A DNA stretch of 38,674 bases from Gemmatimonadota bacterium (GCA_015664885.1 DQPL01000003.1:1-38674); one strand, 5' to 3'. Shown: positions 1 through 9,181, counted from the first letter of the stretch. Notes: generated from the letters alone by a model not told the origin. Program-made: numbers and translations.

Positions 1-375
1 GAGGTCGGGAAGAGTACCTGCGCCCGTGGGTGGAGCCGGCTGTGCCGGATCGGGCTGCGACGGTCCTCCGCGGGCCAGCTGGGTGGTGCCAACCGCGATG
101 ATGAGGCCGAACATAGCGATCCCCGCTATCCACCACAGCAGGTTCTGACGACCAACGGTTTCGGCGGCGGCAGCTCGATGGCCACCGCCACCCCCACCCC
201 CCCGTCCGGCTTTGTCGCCGCACTGGTTACAGAACTTCGCGTTCGGCGCGATCTTGGCACCGCACTGATTACAGAAGCGCCCACCAAGCTTTGCGCCGCA
301 ATGTTGGCAAAAATTGCCCGTCGCCGCCTTTCCGCATTCCGGGCAAAACGGCTTTCCGCCGCTGCGTTTGCTCAT
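1..375 (-). CDS. zinc-ribbon membrane protein, partial (C-terminus outside window)
   Basis: The frame opens with ATG at 375 and runs off the window start, so only 125 codons are seen. The first ~60 residues carry three zinc-ribbon knuckles (CPECG, then CQHCG, then two CNQCG repeats spaced as CxxC pairs). A glycine-rich linker follows, then one hydrophobic segment (LLWWIAGIAMFGLIIAVG), then a proline-rich stretch. This fits double zinc-ribbon proteins anchored by one membrane helix with the ribbons in the cytoplasm. The start overlaps the stop of the M14 peptidase gene as ATGA, so the two are probably translated in a coupled way. The role is unknown; zinc binding is inferred from the cysteine pairs. 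Confidence 0.8.
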   Translation of the reverse strand, partial: MSKRSGGKPFCPECGKAATGNFCQHCGAKLGGRFCNQCGAKIAPNAKFCNQCGDKAGRGGGGGGGHRAAAAETVGRQNLLWWIAGIAMFGLIIAVGTTQLARGGPSQPDPAQPAPPTGAGTLPDL

Positions 376-2663
376 TTGCGTATCGCGTTGAAGAGAAGCG
401 GCCAGGTGGCTACGGTCTGTGCGCGGTAGTTGGGCTGGAACCCGAAGAGCACGAGTGAACCGTCGCCGATGTCCACCTCGAGGATCGCCGGCTTGCCCGC
501 AATGTGCTCACCGCCGAGCACCCAACCAGAGAGCAGCGGGTCGCCTGAGCCGTAGCGGGCCGCAACGCGTACACGGGAGTCGTTCACTTCGTAGGCCATG
601 CTGCTGCGCCAATACCAAGAAGACACTTCACTGCGCATGCCTTGGTTGATCTGCGAGGACGTGTCGAGCTCGAGACGCAGGATGGAGCCTGGAATGTAGA
701 AGTCAGTGTTAGACAGTCCCTCTGTCGATTTCGAGATGTCGAGATCGAAGAGATCCGCCACGAATTCGGTCGCGGCCTCGATCGCGATGACCCGTCCGCC
801 GTTCTCGACGAAAGCCTTCACGGCAGCGATCCCCCGATGAGCAAGACCACCCGTGTACCGTTCGGGCAGTTCTCCCTGGTCGTACCCCTCGCGGATGGAC
901 TGCGCGTCCTGCGCCTGGAAGAGCAGTACGTCGTAGCCGCTCAGCGCCCCTCCGCGAATGTCCGCGTCATGCAGTGTGTCGTAGGGCATCTCGTATTCAT
1001 CGAAGACCCAACGCTGCCACCCCTCGGGCATCGGCTCCTGCCACGACTTGTACATGGCGATGCGCGGTGCGTCAGAGCCAACCAGGTGATCCGGCAACCG
1101 GAAGTCGAAGTCCGGCGCCTCGATCGGTGCGGAGAGCCCAACGCCTAAATGCCCATCGATCGCCACGGCGTCGAAGTCGAAGAGGTAGCCGAACGTGTGC
1201 GCGGTCACGTCGTAGGGACGCTGTGGTGGGCCACCGGGATACTCGCGTAGATCAGGGTAGTTTTGGATCTCGAGCATCGAATTGGCGAAGCCGGCGTACG
1301 GCTGATTCATCGGAATCACGTAGCTGCCTGCCGGAAACTGCATTTCTTCGACCGAGAAGCTCGATTCGGCCTGGTGGACCTCGACGTCGGCCATGACGAG
1401 CGAACGCAACGCATACTTCACGCCGGTCTGGTTTTCCTGTCCGCTCGCGATGATCCATACATCGGGCCAGTCATCCCACTTGTCGACCGCGCGCTTGTTC
1501 ACGCCGTAGAAGTTCTCGAGCCAATAGCGACGGTTCTTGGCCGCGTTGGTGAGCAACGCGAGCGCGCCTGACGTCTGGTAATCGACTATATCCGGCAGAC
1601 CCCAATCGCCACCCGACCACGGGTTGGGAAAATTCCACGAGCGCTTGCTGGCATCGAAGTTCCGGCCCGGCCCGAGACTCTCCGGCGCGATCGTTGTAGG
1701 CGACGCGAGCCGCGCAGACGCCGTTTCGGACAGAATGCGCGCGCCGGCGTGGTAGTGCATGTACGCTCGCGCCGGCGTGAATGCGTCGTACTGCGCGTTC
1801 ACCACCACACCTTTCTTGCCCTGAGACGTCAGCTCGGCCGCCATATAGGTGCCGAGCTGGTTCACCGCGGTGGTGAGCGCCGGATCGATGTTGGGCTCCC
1901 ACGGCTCGATGTAGGGTGGGAAGAAGATGCGAGCACCGTTGCTACCCATCTGGTGGATGTCGTGCACGATCTGGGGATGCCACTCGTTCTGAGCGCCCAC
2001 GGTGTGGATCGTTTCGTTCTGGGTGAACGCATACCAGTCGCGGTTATTGTCGTGACCCGTGTAGAACTGGTAGAGCCAAGGCAAGGGAGCAGCCTCGAAT
2101 TCGGTGCCCACGTGCTCGTTGTACCAATCGGCGACCCACTGTAGGCCATCGGGGTTGAGTGAAGGGATCTGCAGGAAGATCACGTTGTCGAGGATCTCGA
2201 GGATCTTCTCGTCGTTCGAGGACGCCATGATGTGTGCCAGTCGCGCCGCACCCTGACTTCCGCCGACCTCGGTCGCGTGAATGCCGTGCGTAATCATCAC
2301 GACGGTCTTGCCCATGTCGAAGAGGCGCTCGAGCTCGTCGGCTCCGGAGATGGTGCGCGGATCCGAGAGCTTCATCTGGATTTCGTGCAACTCTGCGAGG
2401 CGGGCGTGGTTCTCAGGACTTGTGATGGTGAGCATCACGAAGGGCTGGCCGATCTCGGTCGGGCCGAGCGTCTCGATCGCAACCCGGGGGCTCTGAGTCG
2501 CCAGAGTCTCATAGTACGCTCTGAGCTGATCCCAGTTGGCGAGCTTCCTGTCCTCACCCATATCGAACCCGAAGTGGTCCCGTGGAGTAGGAACGCCCTG
2601 GGCCGCGAGCGCGGGGCCCAGGAACGAGTGGGCCACGAGGGCCAAAATGAGCCGGCGAATCAT
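372..2663 (-). CDS. secreted M14-family zinc metallopeptidase
   Basis: A 763-residue protein. ATG at 2663 is chosen because AGGAG lies just upstream and a signal peptide follows (MIRRLILALVAHSFLGPALAAQG, cut around AAQG). The frame continues upstream but reads arginine-rich noise. Zinc ligands of the M14 carboxypeptidase fold are visible: HATE at ~129-132 (HxxE) and a later histidine in VHDIHQMG at ~233-240, with NPDG at ~170 and GHDNNRDW at ~203 between them. The long C-terminal part resembles the extra domain of large M14 proteins common in Gemmatimonadota and Bacteroidota. It likely acts in the periplasm or outside the cell on peptides. It is divergent from the next outer-membrane gene and overlaps the zinc-ribbon gene by ATGA. 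Confidence 0.9.
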   Translation of the reverse strand: MIRRLILALVAHSFLGPALAAQGVPTPRDHFGFDMGEDRKLANWDQLRAYYETLATQSPRVAIETLGPTEIGQPFVMLTITSPENHARLAELHEIQMKLSDPRTISGADELERLFDMGKTVVMITHGIHATEVGGSQGAARLAHIMASSNDEKILEILDNVIFLQIPSLNPDGLQWVADWYNEHVGTEFEAAPLPWLYQFYTGHDNNRDWYAFTQNETIHTVGAQNEWHPQIVHDIHQMGSNGARIFFPPYIEPWEPNIDPALTTAVNQLGTYMAAELTSQGKKGVVVNAQYDAFTPARAYMHYHAGARILSETASARLASPTTIAPESLGPGRNFDASKRSWNFPNPWSGGDWGLPDIVDYQTSGALALLTNAAKNRRYWLENFYGVNKRAVDKWDDWPDVWIIASGQENQTGVKYALRSLVMADVEVHQAESSFSVEEMQFPAGSYVIPMNQPYAGFANSMLEIQNYPDLREYPGGPPQRPYDVTAHTFGYLFDFDAVAIDGHLGVGLSAPIEAPDFDFRLPDHLVGSDAPRIAMYKSWQEPMPEGWQRWVFDEYEMPYDTLHDADIRGGALSGYDVLLFQAQDAQSIREGYDQGELPERYTGGLAHRGIAAVKAFVENGGRVIAIEAATEFVADLFDLDISKSTEGLSNTDFYIPGSILRLELDTSSQINQGMRSEVSSWYWRSSMAYEVNDSRVRVAARYGSGDPLLSGWVLGGEHIAGKPAILEVDIGDGSLVLFGFQPNYRAQTVATWPLLFNAIRK

Positions 2664-2721
2664 CAATACTCCTGTTGTTCGGCACGCTGCGGCGGACACC
2701 TCGCGTGCAGCGGTTCGTGCA

Positions 2722-4977
2722 GTGTCGGAATACGGTACCGCAGCCCTCCAAGGGCGGCAACGGACCTGGCGAGTCGGCTTGAGGAGCGCCGTCCTGTTGC
2801 TCGCTTTCAGCTCGCCGATCGGTCCTCCTCCTGCCACCCTGTGGGCGCAGGAGACCCTCCCGCAGGATGCATACCAGGACGCGCAGGTGGAGGCTCTCTT
2901 GGCCCGAGCCCGCGCCGCGAGGCTCCGCACGGTCGAAGGAATCGACAGCTACGAGGGAAAACTTCGCCAGCGCATCTACATCGGGCTGACCGCGCTACGC
3001 TTCCGCCGCGAACGAGGCCTTTTCGAGCACGAGCGGATCGCGAATATCCGCTGGACCTCCGACGGGAGACGCGTGATCCAGTGGACCGGTGTGCGCACCG
3101 CCATCCCCATCGCCGGACTCGACACCGGCCGTCCGGGCGGTGCGGAGCCCATGTTGACCCTCGGGGACACCTCCTTTGTGGGCGTGCGCGCCAACCAGCA
3201 GCTCGAGCGGGACATGGCCGACGACCTGCTCGACGAGACCGACATGCCGGGCTTCGACTTCGACCCAGGTGGCGACCGCCTACGCTTGGGGGAGGACAAC
3301 TGGGCGCTCGATCCGCTCGCGGACACGGCGCTCGCGCACTACCGCTTCTCGTCCGGCGACACGCTGCGCATCGACCTCCCGGCGGACCAACCGGATCTGG
3401 TGCTGTACGAGGTGCTGGTCGAGCCCAGGCGTGCCGACTTCAATCTCGTCGCGGGCTCACTCTGGTTCGACTCTGAATCAGCGTCGTTGGTACGGGCGAC
3501 ATACAAACCGGCGCGACCGTACAATTTGGCGATCGACGAGCCGGGCGAATCCGACGACGTACCTGGTTTTCTCCAGCCGATCGAGGCGGAGATCGATTAC
3601 ATCACCATCGAATACAGCCTCCAGGAGCAGCGCTATTGGCTTCCCAGAAGATTCGCGTTCCAAGGTGAGGCTCGGCTCGGAAGTTTCCTGCGCATTCCCA
3701 TGACGCTCGAGTGGAATGTCGGCAGCTATCTCGTCAACGAAGCTGCGAGGGATCTGTTCGTCGAAGGAGAACTACCGGACGGATGGCGGCGCCAAGAGAA
3801 CATGGACGTGGACCAGGACGGCAACGAGAATCCGACCATCGTCATCGTGCCAACGGTGGAGGAACTCCGCCAATCGCCGGACCTCTCCCAGAGGTTTGGC
3901 GAACGCTCGCCGCTGACGTTTAGCAGCGGTGAGATCGACCGGCTTCAGGACCGGCTCGAGGGGCTACTGCCCACGTATCAGCGTTTCCGGCCACAGTTCG
4001 CATGGGGGCTGCAGCGCGGAATGGTCAGGTACAACCGAGTAGAAGGGCTCAGCGTGGGCACGGCGGTTACCGTGCCTCTCACGCCCAAGTTCGACTTCGA
4101 CGGCACTGTGCGCCTCGGGGGGGGGGACCGGGATCTCAATGCCACGTCAGCACTGCTCTGGGGCCCGGAGTCGAGCCGGTGGACCACCGAGGCGTACCAT
4201 CGCCTCGAATCGATGTCGGAATTCGATAATCCGTTCGGTCTGATCAGCTCCGCGGACGCCCTCTTTCTCGGAGGGGGCGCGGCACAATTTTACCGGGCGA
4301 CGGGAGTCTCGCTCGGATACGAAGCGCTCGGAGAACGCGTGCGCTACAGCGTCACAGGGTTCAGTGAGAGACAACGGGGTGTGGCGCTGGAGACGGACTA
4401 TTTTCTCTTCGACAGATTCATCGACGACACGGTGGATGCCGTGCTCGCCGCCGATGACGTGAATGTCGCCGGCGTGCGGGGGGCGGTGGGCTGGTTCCGC
4501 GGCATCGACCCGAACGGCCTCATCCTCACTGGACGGCTCGCCGGGGAGGTAGGTGGCGGGGACCGGTCCTATCGGCGGGTCATGGGCGCGGCATCCCTCA
4601 ACCATCCGTTGCCACTCGGTCTCGCCGGGGCGATCGAGCTCGGGGCTGGGTCCACGTGGGGGGACGTCACCCTGCAGCGAGAGTTCTTCCTGGGCGGGTC
4701 CCCGAGCCTCAGGGGCTTCGGTACGAACCACGCGCACGGCACCGCATTCTGGAGGGCGCGCGGCGAATTGGCCACGGGACTCGCCGCGGCCCGGATCGGC
4801 GTCTTCAGTGACGTGGGCTGGGTTGGGCCTCGCGACGACGTGCGATTCGACGACCCATTGCTGAGCGTCGGCATCGGCACGTCGTTGCTCGACGGCTTGT
4901 TCCGCTTCGACGTCGCGCGGGCGGTCCGAGGGGCAACGGGCTGGAAGTTCCACCTGTACCTGGACGGGCTGTTCTAG
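2722..4977 (+). CDS. Omp85/BamA-like outer-membrane beta-barrel protein
   Basis: About 751 residues from a GTG at 2722. A TTG at 2779 is an equally possible start and puts the hydrophobic signal (RSAVLLLAF...ATLWAQE) right at the N-terminus; neither has a clear ribosome site. The N-terminal half is rich in acidic and beta-type sequence. The C-terminal third alternates hydrophobic and polar residues as a beta-barrel does. It contains GGSPSLRGFG (~660), matching the (V/L)RG loop motif of Omp85/surface-antigen D15 barrels, and it ends in a phenylalanine (YLDGLF), a typical outer-membrane insertion signal. No POTRA repeats are obvious by eye. The substrate is unknown; surface-antigen-type barrel is the safest call. 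It converges with the broken permease gene, 9 nt apart. Confidence 0.75.
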   Translation: MSEYGTAALQGRQRTWRVGLRSAVLLLAFSSPIGPPPATLWAQETLPQDAYQDAQVEALLARARAARLRTVEGIDSYEGKLRQRIYIGLTALRFRRERGLFEHERIANIRWTSDGRRVIQWTGVRTAIPIAGLDTGRPGGAEPMLTLGDTSFVGVRANQQLERDMADDLLDETDMPGFDFDPGGDRLRLGEDNWALDPLADTALAHYRFSSGDTLRIDLPADQPDLVLYEVLVEPRRADFNLVAGSLWFDSESASLVRATYKPARPYNLAIDEPGESDDVPGFLQPIEAEIDYITIEYSLQEQRYWLPRRFAFQGEARLGSFLRIPMTLEWNVGSYLVNEAARDLFVEGELPDGWRRQENMDVDQDGNENPTIVIVPTVEELRQSPDLSQRFGERSPLTFSSGEIDRLQDRLEGLLPTYQRFRPQFAWGLQRGMVRYNRVEGLSVGTAVTVPLTPKFDFDGTVRLGGGDRDLNATSALLWGPESSRWTTEAYHRLESMSEFDNPFGLISSADALFLGGGAAQFYRATGVSLGYEALGERVRYSVTGFSERQRGVALETDYFLFDRFIDDTVDAVLAADDVNVAGVRGAVGWFRGIDPNGLILTGRLAGEVGGGDRSYRRVMGAASLNHPLPLGLAGAIELGAGSTWGDVTLQREFFLGGSPSLRGFGTNHAHGTAFWRARGELATGLAAARIGVFSDVGWVGPRDDVRFDDPLLSVGIGTSLLDGLFRFDVARAVRGATGWKFHLYLDGLF

Positions 4978-4986
4978 GCTGGACGC

Positions 4987-6095
4987 CTATTCCTCCTGCA
5001 GCGACATCACCGGATCCACCCGGCTCACCCTGCGTGCTGGCAGATAACACGCAAGAACCACGACAAAAGCGACGAGTAGCACCACCACCAGGTACGTGAG
5101 CGGGTCGGTCGCCTCCACCTCGAAGAGCATGGAGGAGAGCATGCGACTGCTGAAGAACGCGGCACCGACGCCGAATACCGTGCCCCAGAAGACGAGCCTC
5201 AGCCCCCGTGCCAGTACGCCCCTCATGACCTCTGCCCGGCGAGCGCCGAGCGCGAGGCGGATACCCATCTCACGAGTACGCCGTGTGACCGCGAGCGCCA
5301 TGATGGCGTAGAGCCCGACCATCGCGAGCAGGCACGTGAAGCACGCGAAGCTCACCAGAACGATCATTCGGAAACGGTCGGTTGCGACAGATTGCGCGAC
5401 CTGGGCCTGCATGGTCCGCACCTCGTCGACCGGGACGCTCGAGTCCAGGGACCAGACCGTCTCACGGATCATCGAGGCTACGTGCGAAGGATCTGAAGCG
5501 GCGCGCACCATCAGGTACTGAAAGCCCCAGGTGATCTGCGACTGCGGCCGGTAATACTCGGGCGCTGGCGCCTCCGACAAGCTCTCTCGCCTAATGTCCG
5601 CGGCCACGCCTACCACAGTCATCCATGAATCCGGAAAGAACTCAGGATTGAAGGAGTCGGCCGAGCCTCGCAGGCCTCCGGCGTATCGAAGTCGCTTTCC
5701 GATCGCATCGCTGCCCTGCCAAAGCTGCTGGGCCATGGTCTTATTGACGATGACCACGGGGGGGGTCGCCGAGGCGATCGGCCGCAGTGAAGTCCTTGCC
5801 CTCGAGCAGCGGGATCGAGTTGGTTGCGAAGTAGTCGTCCCGGATGATCACCGTGCCGACCCAAATCGGGTCGTCGGCCTTCTCCTCCAGGCCTTCGGGC
5901 ACGACCGTCGTGTTGAAGCAGGTCCCGAAAAGCGGAGCGGAGTAGGTGGTGGTGGCGTAGGAAACTCCTGGCAGAGCCCGTGTGCGCGTCAGCAGGGCCT
6001 CGTAGAAGGCGTCCAACTCGGCCCGCCGTCTGATAGCGCGCCGAGGGCGGCGCGATGGTGGCGACCACGAGCAGACTCGTCTTCACGGGCCTCAT
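4987..6095 (-). pseudogene. decayed ADOP-type (MacB/FtsX-like) ABC permease, 5' half deleted, two frameshifts
   Basis: Three frames must be joined to read a C-terminal half of an ADOP permease. It starts at ATG 6095 (MRPVKTSLLVVATIAPPSAR), shifts frame near 6030-6045 into ELDAFYEALLTRTRALPGV, and shifts again at a run of eight G at 5758-5765 into VVIVNKTMAQQLW. The last part holds three or four membrane segments and the family-typical RRTREMGIRLALGARR, ending PVMSLQEE. With seven rather than eight C on the coding strand the second junction would read GDPPVVIVNKT, as expected. The N-terminal FtsX-like domain (several hundred residues) is absent: the gene begins mid-protein directly after padR, joined by ATGA. 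This points to an internal deletion. Either true decay or assembly indels could explain the shifts, but the deletion cannot be an indel error. Confidence 0.85.
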
Positions 6096-6442
6096 CCGAT
6101 CGCTGGCAACTCGGCGCGTGCGGCCGCGATGTCGGATTCGAGCCGAGCGACCTCCAACGCCAGAACTTGCTTCGCGAGCGCCGTCGCTCGGTAGAAACGC
6201 CACCTCGAGCTCGCACGCTCCTCCTGTTCGGGCGGGGTTTCGGTCTCCTCGACCAGGCCGTCTCTCGTGAGTCGCTGGAGCGTCTCGTACAAGGTGCCGG
6301 CCGCGAGCACGATTCTGCCGGCGGTGCGCTCCTCCACCTGCTGTCGCACTCCGTATCCATGCGTGGCGCGCGCGGCGAGGCTCAGCAGGATGTGAAAATG
6401 GACCGGCTTCAAGGGCAAGAAGCTCTCAGCGGTGGCGGACAC
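6092..6442 (-). CDS. PadR-family transcriptional regulator
   Basis: 116 residues from GTG 6442, with GGAGGG five bases upstream. The N-terminal winged helix is clear: FHILLSLAARATHGYGVRQQ, then RIVLAAGTLYETLQRLTRDGLVEE, which carries the PadR pattern of GTLY...L..L...GL. A C-terminal helix (ATALAKQVLALEVARLESDI) suits dimerisation. In Acidobacteriota and Gemmatimonadota such PadR genes commonly precede ADOP permeases, as here. The stop overlaps the permease start by ATGA. The regulator itself looks intact although its partner is broken. A perfect dyad 28 bases upstream is a probable autoregulatory site. Confidence 0.9.
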   Translation of the reverse strand: MSATAESFLPLKPVHFHILLSLAARATHGYGVRQQVEERTAGRIVLAAGTLYETLQRLTRDGLVEETETPPEQEERASSRWRFYRATALAKQVLALEVARLESDIAAARAELPAIG

Positions 6443-6470
6443 AGTCCCTCCGAGGGGTTGTCGGTATCCG

Positions 6471-6489
6471 ATTATCGGAACGCGATAAT
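6471..6489. promoter_or_regulatory. probable PadR operator dyad
   Basis: ATTATCG-gaacg-CGATAAT is a perfect 7+5+7 inverted repeat between the divergent padR (start 6442) and M28 peptidase (start 6599) genes. Position, symmetry and AT-rich half-sites fit the operator of a dimeric winged-helix regulator. Assignment to this PadR is inference from adjacency. A second partial dyad (CCGATtATCGG) overlaps its left side. Confidence 0.55.
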
Positions 6490-6598
6490 AGAATACCGCC
6501 CGCGAAAGATCTACGGGGTGATCGCCGGTACTGTTGTCACGGCCACGCCCACTCGTATACCGTTGCACGTTCCCGACACATCTCTGGAGGTAGCAATC

Positions 6599-8257
6599 GT
6601 GCGCCGCGCTTTCGTTTTCTCGTCCCTGCTCATCGCTGCTTGCACCGCAGATTCCGACTCCCGCCGAGGCCTGAACATGGCGGAGGACGTGCCGACGCTG
6701 GACGGGACCGCGATCGCTCAACACATGAGGACGCTCTCGTCGGATGACTTCCTGGGCCGCGCGCCAGGTCAGCCCGGTGGGGACATCGCGGCCGAATACG
6801 TCGCACAGAGCTACGAGGAGTACGGTCTGGAGGCACCAGGCGGCTCGTACTTCCAGGCAGTTCCGATGGTAGGAACGACCACCAATACCGCCACCGTGTC
6901 GCTGTCCTTTTCTGGGCCGAACTCTACGGTGACCCCACGCTACCTCACTGAATATGTGCTGAACGCGGGTGACCCGGTTGCCGATGGCGCAGGCGGCGAT
7001 GCAGAGTTGGTCTTCGTGGGATACGGAATCGAAGCGTCCGAGAACCAATGGCACGACTTCTCGGGGGTCGACGTTGCCGGCAAGTACCTCATGATCCTGG
7101 TGAACGATCCACCGGCGCCGGCGGCGGAGCCGGATCTGTTCGGAGGCCGCGTGATGACCTACTACGGCCGCTGGACCTACAAATATGAGGAGGCTGCACG
7201 CCAAGGCGCACTGGGGGCACTCATCGTTCATGAGACCGAGCCTTCGGGATACCCTTGGAGCGTCGTCCGGGGCGGTTGGTCGGGCGAACAGTTCTCCCTG
7301 CCGCCCGACCCCAACGGCCCGACGCCGGCAGGCATGGTCGGATGGATATCGGTCGACGTCGCGCGGGCTACGCTCACCTCCGCGGGGCTCGACTTCGACG
7401 AATTGAAAGCTCGTGCCGCCACGCGTGCCTTCAACGCCGTGGAGACCGGAATCACCGTGTCGGCCACCGTAGAGAGCTCGGTGCGCAGGGTTGAGACGAA
7501 GAACGTGGTGGGTCTCATTCGCGGGAGCGAACGACCGGATGAGTGGATCACGGTGAGTTCGCACTACGACCACTTCGGCGTCGGTGAAGCGGTGGATGGC
7601 GACTCGATCTACAACGGTGCATACGACAACGCCTCAGGCACCGCGATGCTGCTCAACCTCGCCAGCACGGTCGCGGCGATGCCGCAGCGCCCGGAGCGTT
7701 CAATCCTCTTTATTGCGACAGCGGCAGAGGAGCAGGGCCTGCTCGGCGCACAGTGGTATGCGCAGTCTCCGTTGCACCCGCTGAACCAGACCGTGGCCGA
7801 GATCAACATCGATGGCGCCAATCTTTGGGGCGAGACGGACGATGTCATCGTGCACGGAGAAGAAAGGAGCGCTTTGGGCGCTTACGTGCGCCCGCGGGCT
7901 GCGCAGCTGGGGCTGACCATCATCCCGGACGCCGAACCAGAGAAGGGATTCTTCTTCCGCAGTGATCACTTCCCGTTCGCGAAGGCCGGGGTTCCCTCCC
8001 TTTACGTCGAGCACGGGCGACAATACCGCGGGCGCCCCGACGGATGGGGCTCCGACATCAGGAGGGAGTACACCGCGAGCCGATACCACGCACCGTCCGA
8101 CGAGTACAGCGAGGACTTCGTATTCGACGGCGCCGTGCAGCAGGGCGCGCTGGTGCTCTCGGTTCTACTCGATGTCGCCGGTGATGACAGCTGGCCTGAG
8201 TGGAACGACGGCCAGGAGTTCAAGGCTGCCCGGGACGCGATGATGAGCGGCAGGTAG
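6599..8257 (+). CDS. M28-family zinc peptidase with PA domain, lipoprotein
   Basis: 552 residues from GTG 6599, with GGAGG eight bases upstream. The frame extends far upstream but that part is antisense to padR and the permease. The N-terminus is a lipoprotein signal (MRRAFVFSSLLIAAC, lipobox IAAC, cysteine 15). Residues ~120-290 form the protease-associated insert. The M28 metal and catalytic residues are all present: H322 in SSHYDHFG, D343 in AYDNASG, E377/E378 in TAAEEQG, D405 in NIDGAN and H457 in RSDHFPFAKAG. It is expected to be a di-zinc aminopeptidase-like exopeptidase tethered in the periplasm or on the outer membrane. It is divergent from padR and may share that control region. It converges on the Nif3 gene. 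Confidence 0.93.
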   Translation: MRRAFVFSSLLIAACTADSDSRRGLNMAEDVPTLDGTAIAQHMRTLSSDDFLGRAPGQPGGDIAAEYVAQSYEEYGLEAPGGSYFQAVPMVGTTTNTATVSLSFSGPNSTVTPRYLTEYVLNAGDPVADGAGGDAELVFVGYGIEASENQWHDFSGVDVAGKYLMILVNDPPAPAAEPDLFGGRVMTYYGRWTYKYEEAARQGALGALIVHETEPSGYPWSVVRGGWSGEQFSLPPDPNGPTPAGMVGWISVDVARATLTSAGLDFDELKARAATRAFNAVETGITVSATVESSVRRVETKNVVGLIRGSERPDEWITVSSHYDHFGVGEAVDGDSIYNGAYDNASGTAMLLNLASTVAAMPQRPERSILFIATAAEEQGLLGAQWYAQSPLHPLNQTVAEINIDGANLWGETDDVIVHGEERSALGAYVRPRAAQLGLTIIPDAEPEKGFFFRSDHFPFAKAGVPSLYVEHGRQYRGRPDGWGSDIRREYTASRYHAPSDEYSEDFVFDGAVQQGALVLSVLLDVAGDDSWPEWNDGQEFKAARDAMMSGR

Positions 8258-8258
8258 C

Positions 8259-8286
8259 CGGGCTTCGAGAAGCGCCTACAAGCCCG
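8259..8286. terminator. possible bidirectional terminator hairpin
   Basis: CGGGCTT (8259-8265) and AAGCCCG (8280-8286) form a 7-bp stem between the convergent M28 and Nif3 genes. It overlaps the last codons of the Nif3 gene. No long T-run follows on either strand, so efficiency is uncertain. Confidence 0.4.
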
Positions 8287-9034
8287 TCGGTTGATCCACA
8301 AATTGCCACGGCAGACCGAATCGCTGCTCGAGGTGCAGGCCGAGCGCCCGCACTCCGAAGGTCTCAGTCGCGTAGTGCCCGCCGAACAGCATCGTGATAC
8401 CCAACTCCACCGCGTCGAAATGGCTGTGGTGACTGCCTTCCCCCGTAACCAGAGCGTCCAAGCCCGCAGCGATCGCGTCCTGAACGAAAGATGCTCCGCC
8501 ACCCGTTAGCACGCCCACCCGTTCCACGTGCTCCGGGCCGCCCTCGATGAGGTGGATCGGTGCGTCGAGAACCTCCGACAGTTGCGCGGAGAGACCGGAA
8601 GGCGTCGTGGCATCGGCCAAGGTGCCCCACCAACCGATCGGGGTACCGTTGTAGTCACCGAACTGACCCTGCAGCTCCAGGCCAAGGGCCCGGGCGAGCA
8701 GCGCGCAGTTCCCGACCTCGGCGTGGCTATCCAACGGGAGGTGGCAGCTGTACAACGCTATACCCCCTTCGATCAGCATGCGTACCTTCCTGAAGTGCCG
8801 CCCGGTCAACGGTTCGAGGCCACCCCAGAAGAGGCCGTGGTGCACGATCATCAGGTCCGCGCCTCGCTCCGCGGCCTCGGCGATCGATGCCTCGGTGGCA
8901 TCCACCGCGACCACCACCTGTTCAATTTCCTGCGGCCCGGCGACCTGGAGCCCATTGAGAGCCGCCGCATAGTCAGGATGTTCAGCAACCGCAAGGTATA
9001 TGTCCAGATATTGGAGGATGGATTCTAGTTTCAT
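8276..9034 (-). CDS. Nif3-like dinuclear metal-centre protein (YbgI/YqfO family)
   Basis: 252 residues, the short single-domain form of the family. Metal-ligand motifs are visible: IVHHGLFW near residue 64-71 (HHG.FW), a DSH in SCHLPLDSHAEVGN near 100 and a C-terminal TGEGSHHSHFDAVELG segment (~195-210). These are typical of the toroid hexamer with a di-metal site. The family is annotated in databases as GTP cyclohydrolase I type 2-like, but its cellular role is not settled. ATG 9034 follows a weak GGGG box. It stands alone at the distal end of the par/bactofilin block, 147 bp after bactofilin, and may be co-transcribed. Confidence 0.92.
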   Translation of the reverse strand: MKLESILQYLDIYLAVAEHPDYAAALNGLQVAGPQEIEQVVVAVDATEASIAEAAERGADLMIVHHGLFWGGLEPLTGRHFRKVRMLIEGGIALYSCHLPLDSHAEVGNCALLARALGLELQGQFGDYNGTPIGWWGTLADATTPSGLSAQLSEVLDAPIHLIEGGPEHVERVGVLTGGGASFVQDAIAAGLDALVTGEGSHHSHFDAVELGITMLFGGHYATETFGVRALGLHLEQRFGLPWQFVDQPTGL

Positions 9035-9062
9035 GGATGGACCCCGGAACGTACGGAGCGTG

Positions 9063-9082
9063 CGTGGAAAACGTGTGGAAAA
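9063..9082 (+). promoter_or_regulatory. tandem DnaA-box pair
   Basis: CGTGGAAAA (9063-9071) and TGTGGAAAA (9074-9082) are two DnaA-box-like 9-mers (TTTTCCACA on the other strand) in the same direction, start to start 11 bp apart. The second is a perfect match to TTWTNCACA. The 12-mer 9062-9073 recurs exactly at 21380-21391 beside dnaN. They sit in the 147-bp gap before the Nif3 gene. DnaA binding is inference. Confidence 0.45.
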
Positions 9083-9181
9083 GCGATGGCCGCCTGGATA
9101 GTCCGTCGATTGCCTCTGCTGTCGATCTCAGCTAAAGCGTTATGAGGAGGCCACTTGTGGCACTAGCGCACGCCTGGCGAC

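Noticed and set aside
2232-3476. Plus-strand 414-codon frame
   Set aside because: Antisense to the M14 gene at first, then out of frame with the Omp85-like gene; no domain pattern.
5594-6598. Plus-strand extension upstream of the M28 start
   Set aside because: Antisense to padR and the permease relic; signal peptide and GGAGG place the start at 6599.
6443-7573. Long minus-strand open frame continuing upstream of padR
   Set aside because: It is antisense to the M28 peptidase, histidine/arginine-rich, and the padR start is fixed by GGAGGG and GTG 6442.
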